64,000 bases of DNA, taken from the NCBI RefSeq assembly GCF_050947875.1, contig NC_134570.1, forward strand, positions 109,541,787-109,605,786, read 5' to 3'. The DNA comes from Dermacentor variabilis. Lineage: Eukaryota; Arthropoda; Arachnida; Ixodida; Ixodidae. Shown here piece after piece: positions 56,344 to 64,000 of the stretch. The translations under genes were made by a program, and so were the position numbers. The stretch's first letter is position 1, and each line of letters starts with the position of its first letter. Under the pieces are notes generated by a model. The model had not been told where the DNA came from, ran no database searches, and saw nothing but the letters and a program-made list of their open reading frames with translations.

Positions 56344-56516
56344 CTTACGCGAAGGACGAGTCAGTAAGACGAGAAGCTATTTACAGATTATATTTACAAC
56401 AACGGTTGCAGTGCTGACCGGTTAGATTCACAGCGCGAGCCCAGTTCGTACTTCCTCCTCTTTTCTGGAGTGATGGCGCCCACGCGCCTCGTTCAAACAA
56501 ACAAATACCACACGCA
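56344..56516 (-). mobile_element. Small LTR-like insertion within the RTE LINE
   Basis: It interrupts the RTE RT between KSLENI and its continuation. The minus strand begins near TGTGGTATTTG and ends GCGTAAGA, about 170 bp, with TGTAAATATAATCTGTAAAT inside. Imperfect copies of AATATCTACA flank it. Class uncertain: a short solo LTR is my best guess. Confidence 0.4.
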
Positions 56517-56651
56517 TGTAGCAATATTTTCCAAGCTTTTTACGTAAGCGTTCTGTACTCCTTGATTACGTAGTGCCTCTATGACTGCTGGTATCTGTAC
56601 TGAATCAAATGCATTTGCGTAATCTATATAAGCCACATAGAGAGGCTTATT

Positions 56652-56764
56652 TACTCTGCAGACTTCGCGATAACCTGATTGATGACATGGATGTGATCCA
56701 TTGTAATGTATCTCTTCCTGAAGCCAGCCTGTTCCCTTGGTTGACAAAATCCAGTGTTGCCCTT
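56652..56764 (-). repeat. 113-bp duplication, copy B (in its native place)
   Basis: It lies between the RT fingers and palm, which is where RTE proteins normally carry this segment. Confidence 0.9.
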
Positions 56765-57436
56765 ATTCTATTGGAGATTATTTTGGTAAATATTTTATAT
56801 AATACTGGGAGCAAGCTAATAGACCTATAATTTTTCAATTCTTTAACGTCTCCTTTCTTGTGGATTAGTATAATGTCTGCATTCTTCCAGTTTTCTGGGA
56901 CCCTTGCAGTCGATAGACACTTCGTATAAAGAGCCGCCAGTTTTCCAAGCATTATGTCTCCTCCATCTTTGATTAAGTCGACTGTTATTCCACCTTCTCC
57001 TCCCGATCTTCATCGTTTCATGTCTTGCAGGGCCCTTCTGACCTCATCGCTAGTTATAGAAGAGTTTCTGTATCCTGTTCATTACTGTTTCTAAGTGAGG
57101 TATCGTGACTCCTCTGGGTACTGTATACAGGTCAGCTTAAGATTTTTCCGCTGCTTTTACTATATCTTCGAGATTGCTGATGATATTATCCTTCTTATTT
57201 TTTAGTGCATACATCATGGTTTGTCCTATGCCAGGTTTCTTTTTTACTGATTTCACGCTGCGTTCATTTTTTACGGCTTCTTCAGTCTTTCTCATGTTAT
57301 AGTTTCGAATATCAGTTATTTTCGCCTTGTTGATCAGTTTTGACAGTTCCGCGAATTGCGTAACGCTGTGCGGCCGCCAGTCCCATACAACCGCGTAGAG
57401 CGCAGGACTCTGCGATCCTAGACGTACTGCGCTCAC

Positions 57437-58385
57437 CGCGAAAGGTTAGAAAAACACCCACATAAGCACAGCAGAGAAGTGGCTAGGTGAGGCGGTTCGA
57501 CCGATAACTGTAGAAGCATCATTCAAAACAAGTAATTGTTCTCCACTTCCGGCGTCGTTTTCTCTACTTCCTTATTAAATAAAAAGATGTTGATCCATAA
57601 ATATTCTCATAAACAACGGTTAACTTTTTTATTATTCGCTTTTGCTTGCAGTTTGGTTGTTGCCTTGGCTCTCTCCCTTAGTAGATCGCTTAATTTCTCA
57701 ACTCCTTGCGATTTTTGTTTCCAGTTGCCAATTTTGCACGAAAGTTCTATACAATTAGGAAAAAACAGACGAGGTAACGGGCGACAGTCATCTTGCTTAT
57801 GGGTTAAGGGTTATTGCAGGGTTTCATGATGGACTCTCTTTCACATTATTTTATTTCCCACCTTATCTAACCCATATCACGTGTAGATGGTTCCGGGCAT
57901 CTGCCAGCGTCGCGGCGAGCCGTAACTCAAGGAAATAATGAAGCAAAGGGAAAAGTTAAACGCAATTGGCGTGTTCTCTGGCCGCAACTCGTTCCATGAG
58001 AGTACAGACCAGCTGAGTAACAGCCGCATCCCCCTCCTGGTCCCAGGATCAGCCTAAACAAAGAAGGTTGAACTAACAAAAGCAACAGCTATGGGCGTGA
58101 CGGTTGAATAGATGGTGACAACTGAACACATCTCGAGTTAATTGCGCGGGTGTGGAATCTATGAGAAAACTGTCCTTCACATTACAAGAGAGGCCGATAA
58201 CTACCGCCATCTAAAAGGAGTGAACAAGGCAGCATAATGCTGACCGATGAACAGCTGCCAAGTCTCAACATTGATCTGGCGGCGCTTTAGGAATGTGTGA
58301 GGAGTAGTGGCGTGGGTGGGGATGGGGGGTATGCCACATGATATCGGGGGGGGGGGGAGGCCGGGCCCCCCCGGGCCCCCCCCCC
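57437..58385. other. Interior right part of the hAT-like element, no gene
   Basis: About 950 bp without a recognised frame. A G-run followed by C-runs at about 58347-58388 can fold on itself directly inside the right TIR. Confidence 0.5.
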
Positions 58386-58401
58386 CCTGGGTACGTGCCT
58401 G

Positions 58402-59290
58402 CCTGCATTGTCTGATATCCGCTCTACATCGTGGACCACAAGACAAACTTGTGCTGGAAATAAGGCAGCTAAATCATGGACTAACACAAAAAGGACGTGA
58501 CATCGCTTTTCAGAGGATCCCAGGCCCCTGCGGCATTATGGGCAACGAACATGCCGATGAGGCTACTATAGGAGGGCTCATGAAAATGCTGGGGAGGAAC
58601 CAATCCCGCTATCAAGAACCGATGCGGCACCAAAGCTTCGCATACTCGCACGTGATGCAACACGATCCACGTGGAACACGCCAGGTTTTCGGCATACTCG
58701 ACTGCACCACTTGAACTGATTCCTCTGACTACGCATTCCATCTGGACTTTCCCAAATTCAGACGATTGTTCTCTGCCGACTGTGGCTTGGAGTGTCTTTT
58801 ACGAATGCATTTTCTCGCCGCATCGGGATGGCTGACAGTGCTGCCTCTGATAGTTGCGGCAGCGAGGAAACGATTGAACATATCCTCTGTCATTGTCCCC
58901 GCTACAGCTCCCAGAGACAGGCGCTCGTGACGGCGCTGGCACGCCTCCATGACCGGCCGCTTTCTGAGCAGAGAACCTTGGAGTGCCGGTGATGCGATCT
59001 TTACCCCAGATGGCGATGAAGGCGCTATTGAGGTTCCTCCGGTCAAGTGACCTGCTTGAACCACTGTGACACTCACGAGTTCCTTCATGTGTGTGTGTGT
59101 TTTCTTTTTCCTTTTTCTTTCTTTAATCTCCTTCTCTTTCTATGTATGTGCATTTTCCTTTATAATTCTGTCTTCCCTTACCCCTTTCCCAGTGCACGGT
59201 AGCAAACCGGATGTCTACCCGTTAACCTTCTTACCTTTGGCATCCCATTTATCTCTCACTCACTCTCTCTCTCTCCCCTTAAAAAAAAGA
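58402..59290 (+). mobile_element. I-type LINE, right part (late RNase H, Cys/His tail, 3' UTR)
   Basis: It continues the LINE of 53755-55211. RNase H resumes with CLISALH, then GPCGIMGNEHADEA (about 58529-58570), a Cys/His segment EETIEHILCHCPRY (58864-58905) and a 3' UTR with CCTTACCCCTTTCCCAGTGC and GGTTAACC-like blocks ending in (CT)n and a short A run at 59281-59288. The frame is broken near 58710 and 58985. Confidence 0.85.
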
Positions 59291-61958
59291 AATGTAACCC
59301 TTTTTTAACAAGAAAATGAGCAGCACCCAACACTATCAGATTCAATGAAATGGCGATGAGCTGTGGAATGGAAATATCAAAACGGCGCCTTTCGCGGCCT
59401 AGACGAACCCTTCCTTAACGGTAATGGTCACAGTATTGGTACTCCATAACATTACATAGTCACCGTAGGCCTAATATTCATCTTAGGTGTACCTTAACAA
59501 CTTCGTCGCCTTCTTTCGCTTCCAATAAAGAGAGGAAGGAATGCTGCTTGTCGCATTTTAAGCGAGTACACTTCACAACCAAGACATGTGCTCATCGATG
59601 ACTCGCACAGAAAGAAAAGGTTATGACGTGCCTTCTCCATATATATATATATATATATATATGCAACATTTCTTTTTTTAGATATAATGATATGAATGAA
59701 TGAATTCAGCAATGTCTGCCAACACTTCCACAAAACTCCACCGCAACCATTGTGAAGGCTCAGCAGTGGAGGCGTTCTGCTGATGAGCAAGTCGTGGGTA
59801 CGATTTCAACGCCACCACGTCAGGCGTTCCTATACGAAGAAGGAATGCCCAAACGCCCGAGCACTGAGACTGCAGTACACCTTCAAGAACCTTCCAGGGA
59901 GCCAAACCTTCCTACGGCAACTCAATTATGAAGACATAAACCCGCAATCAATAAAAGCGTCCAGCGTGCAGCAAGGCATTTGAATCGCTCCTTTGGGAAC
60001 GTACGGTGCATCTAAATTCACCCACACGACACCCGACCTCTTCTCAGATGAATCTCCAACAAAGGTTTGGAGCTCGAGTGCTCAGTGCGGCACTTGAAAC
60101 TCTGATATGGTCTCTATGATATCGTCGACCCTCGACAGATCGATAAAATCAGGCAAACGCCAGGCGTGGTCACGGGAGGACGCACATATTATCTGCAGAG
60201 TTTTCAAGACCCCGGTTATAAGGCAGAAATATAACCTTCGGTTCACATTTCCTTTCTTTAATTCACTGATGCCTAGTTCTCGGCTTAGATTACGAACACT
60301 TGAGAAAGGCTGCACTATCCTGAACGTGCGAAGAGCGACAACTTACCATCGTAGTGTTCATTGCTGTGAATTAATAAACCCTCAGTGGGCGTAAGACTTA
60401 TATATGTAATATTAGTAAGCATTTAGTCCCCTCGAACTACTGCATGCCATTGTGTGAAGGATCGTTCGTGCAAAAATTCTGAATCCAGCTCGGGTGGTTT
60501 ATGTGGGAATTATTTATTATGCAAAAAAACAACACAAGAAAGAACAGGAAGATTCTAATGACCACCCTACGAGCAAACATCACGTATAAGAGGCAGTTTT
60601 CGAGGGTCTATTTTTACTTTTCGAGGGTTACCACTGCATCACCACACACGCCTTCAGCTCCCGTCAGTGTTGTCGTCTAAAACAACATTAAGCACACCAG
60701 CCAACCCTCCCAAATTTTCTCGTAATGTTTAGGAACATTTGCTCGTTTTACAGTTTTACGAAAGCTCCGTCAAGCTCTACAAAAAATAAATTCTGTTCGA
60801 GAAAAAAAAGTTTTAGAAGTGATGAAAGGTTAGGTGCGCAATTTTGTAGAAAAAATGCATATAATAAATAAATTTTCATGGTACCTTTGCAACTAAGCCG
60901 CTCTTTTGTGGCAGAAAAGAGCATTACTAGAGGGGTGCTTGCTTCAAGCAATTTGCCAGGCAAGTTCCGCAGAGTTGCTGAAACAATCACTGTGTTCTAA
61001 AAATAGCAGGCTGATTTTCATTTTCTACGATTGTTCCTAGTTTTATGATAAATCAACTTTAAGAAGTGCGTATGCATTCCACAAACTGTGCGTGTTCAGT
61101 GCAAACTTTAATAAAATACATGCTATCACTCACCCCCTTACCCCCCTCCCCTCTTGTCATGTACACGGGATGTTTACGAATATTGAAGTTCACCGGTTGG
61201 CAGCTATGCATTAAGTCGTTGCAAATGGGACACTAAAAGAATAATTAGGCTACATTGTTATATGAATTACTCTTTTGGAATTTCGAGAACAGCGTTACCG
61301 CAACAAAAGGCAGAGCAAGTCGAAAATGTCGAGAAAACTAAATATTGCTGGTGACGCTGCCATTAAATTTTCCTGTAAACCTCAACCCAGGCGTCATAGA
61401 TTTAAAGGGCCCCTCACCAAGTCTGGCCATTTTGAGTTGACGAGCGCAGAGCATACATTATGCTATAACGATCGTGTCTGCAAAGTATTACATCGCTACG
61501 TGCCTCGGCAAGATCTGAAATTTCAAACCGAACGCCGTTTTCCCTTCTCCTCGCGGCCACAGCACTTCAACCCGGAGGATGACGTACACGTGCGCCTACG
61601 TACACGTGTTCGCGCTGTGACGTCACTTGTGATGACATGTGGGTTCGAGAATTATTCAAGCCAACATCTGTTATTTGTGTAATATATTGCTAGAATAGAC
61701 GAATTAAAGCTTAGAGAAATAACAAAACACACAAACTGAATGTCTGCATTTCTTGCTTTACCTCGCACCGCAGCAAAAGGGATGTACTTCCGTTTCGTCT
61801 GTTTGTGCCCACGTCGTGCAGTCGCGCGCTGTTGCGTACTCCAGGGTAGCGTACCGTACTGCTGCCGAGAAGTAGCGGCGCTTGCCTATCGAAGCTCGAC
61901 CGACATTACTTATTGGGTAGGGTGGCGTTGTCGGCGGGCTGCAGGCATCCGGTAGATC
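59291..61958. other. Gene-poor stretch with a (TA)n run
   Basis: A (TA)n microsatellite lies at 59639-59662. From about 61405 (AAAGGGCCCCTCACCAAGTC) to about 61680 the text looks like a dispersed repeat, but only a poor echo (CCTGGTGAGGGA, 63136) occurs here. No gene is recognised. Confidence 0.35.
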
Positions 61959-61959
61959 A

Positions 61960-62383
61960 TGGCGACCAAGCAGGGGCGAGACGATTTGCTAGTGCGAAAC
62001 TTGCACTGTTTATTCAAAGGTAGTTGAAAGAAAATAAGAAAAGCATGAAGTATGAAGTCTCAAGTAAGAAGTATATCAAAGTACATTTCGGAGCCCCTTA
62101 AATAGCTCTCTACAAGTGTGGGCGGGATCTTGCTTCCATCGATGACACGTGACAGGCACGGAGAGAGGGCCCCTCCTCCTGCAATACCAAGCACGGGTAG
62201 GAGAGGTCGATCCTCTCATCGACGAATCCGGGGAGAAGGTCGGGTGAATGACCCCTCCGGTGCACGTGGGCTCCGGTTCAGAGAAGGTCGGGTGAATGAC
62301 CCCTCCGGTGCACGAGGGCTCCGGTTCAGAGAGGTCGGGTGAATGACCTCTCCGCCACGTGGTGTCAGACGCCAACCCTAACA
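61960..62383 (-). mobile_element. Candidate solo LTR
   Basis: On the minus strand the unit begins TGTTAGGGTTGG (62383), has a TATA-like TATTTAAG at 62105-62098 and AATAAA at 62014-62009, and ends near GGTCGCCA (61960). The order and spacing match U3-R-U5. Its U3 includes 49-bp direct repeats. No internal retroelement text adjoins it on either side and no target duplication was found, so the left end is uncertain. Confidence 0.5.
62234..62350. repeat. 49-bp tandem repeat, about 2.4 units
   Basis: Units start GAAGGTCGGGTGAATGACC at 62234 and 62283, with a third partial unit from about 62331. Confidence 0.9.
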
Positions 62384-62390
62384 GCGCGTA

Positions 62391-62403
62391 GACACCGAAA
62401 CTA
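62391..62403. repeat. 13-bp target site duplication, left copy
   Basis: GACACCGAAACTA; the right copy is at 62629-62641. Confidence 0.92.
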
Positions 62404-62628
62404 TAAATTATGGGGTTTTACGTGCCAAAACCACTTTCTGATTATTAGGCACGCCGTAGTGGGGGACTCCGGAAATTTTAACCAACTGGGGTTCTTTAAC
62501 GTGCACCTACACGGGGGGTGTTTTCGCATTTCACCCCCATCGAAATGCGGCCGCCGTGGCCGGGATTCGTTCCCGCGACACCATGCTCAGCAGCCGAACA
62601 CCATAGCCACTGAGCAACCACGGCGGGC
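62404..62628 (-). mobile_element. Full-length SINE (Ruka-like)
   Basis: The best-defined copy. On the minus strand the head is CCCGCCGTGGTTGCTCAGTGG with a clear A box. The B box GGAACGAATCC deviates by one base from GGATCGAATCC seen in the copy at 31313. The body ends in CATAATTT at the left edge. Perfect 13-bp duplications flank it. The element is 225 bp. Confidence 0.95.
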
Positions 62629-62641
62629 GACACCGAAACTA

Positions 62642-63865
62642 CGTAATTTTCTAGCGCGTTCCAGCGCGGGATCATGCTCCGTGATCTGCTTGTGTCTGCC
62701 TCAGTATTTTGTGTGGCACAGACTTATACCGCTAGTCAGGTGTCCTCGTGCACAGCGCTCAAAATCGTGTGCTACGCGAAGCGAGACAATCGCAACAGCT
62801 CGCATGCGACGCCATCAGCGGAAGTACGCCGCGCCTCAAGAAAGCGAGGAGAAAGAAAAGTGAAGGCGGGGCCCGTGACGCATCCGTAACGCGATCCTCA
62901 AGGTCCGGTATGGGAGAACGCAGGGAAGGAATTTCACTTTCGGAGGCTAGACGGGGCAAGTGGAAAAAGTGTCTATGTTTGCGCAAAGCTCGCCTACTGA
63001 AATCATGGATTCACGACATTGAACTATTTCTATCTCGGCTATTAATGAGCCGATTTTTAAAAAAAATGTGCGGCAGAACGCTCCCTAGAGGACACGTAAC
63101 CATTTCCAGCGTATAACCAAAATTTCCTATGGAGCCTGGTGAGGGACAGTGTCTGCTCGCCGTTTGTTATTTGTGTATGGGGAAAATAAGAACGTTTGCA
63201 ACGTAACATTTGAAAGCAAGCTTTTCCCACTCGAGAACGGTCCCGATACAGGCGCGAATATGCCCTACAGTCGATGACGTGATATTGACGCTGTTGGTTC
63301 AGCTATCAGGATGCGAAATTTAATTAGGGCGAGTTCGCACAAAACAAGGCCTATAATCAACCAAAAGTTTGTACACAGGATGGGACGTTGGTAAGCAGGC
63401 AGTTCGGTTAATTGTGAAAAGCGAACGTGAATGACCAAACGTACGTCAAACGTCCTTGAGTATTTTTTCTTACTTTTTTTTCGCTCGCACGAAATATCCT
63501 TCCATGATTTAGTAGCGTAAGGTCGGTACTCTTGGTTACCAAACAGAATCAGCACAAAATAAGTCGGCGCTTTCGAACGGTTTCAAACAATCAAAGATTG
63601 TTTAGCGTCACCACGACGATACCTATCTATATGTTTATCGTCACTAGCTCGCGCTTCCAAATAGAGTGTTCCTGTTTTTCGTTATCGCTATCTTCAAGTG
63701 ATGATAATAACTGAGGGAAATTCTGGTACAGATCATTTCCCGACGATTATCAAAGACAGAAATGACTTTCTGAAGTTCCGCTACCACACCGTGGCACTTT
63801 CTTTTTCAAGCGCCTAGTCTCTTGATGACTGTCGGCATCAGTTTCTATAGGAATGATTTTTCTTT
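62642..63865. other. Gene-poor stretch
   Basis: Open frames up to 174 codons start inside or next to the SINE and show no family features. No gene is recognised. Confidence 0.35.
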
Positions 63866-64000
63866 ATTGCGACAGCAATTATATGGACACTCCATGCGCA
63901 TTTCTGCCATCGGCGCCGCCGTCGCCGTGAGGTTCCGCATAAAGTCCAAGCGCGATAAAATCGTCGCCGCGCGCTGTATGTGCGAGTGAAGGCGTGCGAA
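63866..64000 (-). repeat. Dispersed repeat, inverted copy of 51210-51345, cut by the window edge
   Basis: The minus strand reads through GCGCGCGGCGACGATTTTAT and CTTGGACTTTATGCGGAAC to GAGTGTCCATATAATTGCTG, the same order as at 51243-51340. Confidence 0.7.

Larger units (their letters stand above)
55261..57436 (-). mobile_element. RTE-type LINE, 5' truncated, rearranged
   Basis: On the minus strand: a linker ending IVKAAEKS (57436-57137); RT fingers with VPENWKNADIILIHKKGDVK (about 56900-56841); palm with YVAYIDYANAFDSVQIP (about 56637); the FADDIVLF-type segment near 56140; thumb with VYLGQLI (about 55835); CILPVLTYGAES; a C-terminal LLGITLRERKRAVWIRKRTG (about 55610-55551); and a 3' end of CAT/CAG trinucleotides on the + strand at 55261. 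The wording of the C-terminal part is characteristic of RTE-type LINEs. The frame is broken many times, once by an LTR-like insertion and once by an internal 113-bp duplication. Confidence 0.85.
55212..58401. mobile_element. hAT-like DNA transposon, non-autonomous, with nested RTE LINE
   Basis: Perfect 16-bp TIRs (CAGGCACGTACCCAGG at 55212-55227, its complement at 58386-58401) and a perfect 8-bp duplication CCTGCATT are the hallmarks of the hAT superfamily. G-rich DNA follows each TIR. Removing the element and one TSD copy rejoins the LINE reading AALH-CLISALH across the junction, which confirms the boundaries. No transposase is seen. Most of the interior is an RTE-type LINE (55261-57436). 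Confidence 0.85.

Overview
This window looks like a repeat-filled stretch of a chelicerate genome, most likely a hard tick (Ixodidae). Five copies of a tRNA-derived SINE have the structure and wording of the ixodid 'Ruka' family. Several LINEs carry an RNase H domain after the reverse transcriptase, and large microsatellites and satellites sit between them. The species call is inference from repeat types. I found no host protein-coding gene I would defend.

Layout. 0-5 kb: a hAT-like terminus, two SINEs and non-coding DNA. 5.9-9.9 kb (+): a nearly full-length but broken I-type LINE (endonuclease, RT, RNase H, 3' tail) with a SINE inserted at an 8-bp target duplication. 11.6-12.6 kb: a degenerate GTCGTCAT-rich satellite. 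15.9-17.1 kb: a ~170-bp satellite interrupted by a ~77-bp tandem array; a second locus of that array lies at 26.0-26.3 kb in the opposite orientation. 17.6-18.2 kb and 25.15-26.0 kb: 3' ends of a second RNase H-bearing LINE family. 27.2-28.1 kb: a miniature element with LTR-like direct repeats. 29.2-29.5 kb: a coding-looking array of 17-residue Arg/Glu/Ala repeats. 30.6-38.2 kb (-): an old Ty3/gypsy element of conventional domain order (Gag-PR-RT-RH-INT), invaded by a SINE (11-bp TSD) and a 2.1-kb LINE.

The best-preserved object is a 6.8-kb LTR retrotransposon at 43.4-50.2 kb (-). It has 758-bp LTRs that differ at one position I could see, a 4-bp CTAG target duplication and one uninterrupted 1479-codon Gag-Pol frame. 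Its integrase lies before the reverse transcriptase, the copia-like order known from the Gmr1 group of Ty3/gypsy elements, and its Gag has a SCAN-like region. It looks recently inserted and possibly still active.

51-53.3 kb holds a tRNA-like SINE, a MITE with perfect 35-bp terminal inverted repeats, and head-to-head copies of another dispersed repeat. 53.75-59.3 kb is a nest: an I-type LINE split by a hAT-like transposon (16-bp TIRs, 8-bp TSD), which contains an RTE-type LINE, which itself carries an LTR-like insertion and a 113-bp internal duplication. The end of the window has an LTR-like unit and a full-length SINE with a 13-bp TSD.

Functionally, LINE machinery is the likely mobiliser of the SINEs. 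The gypsy elements encode their own machinery. The hAT-like element and the MITE show no transposase and would depend on enzymes encoded elsewhere.
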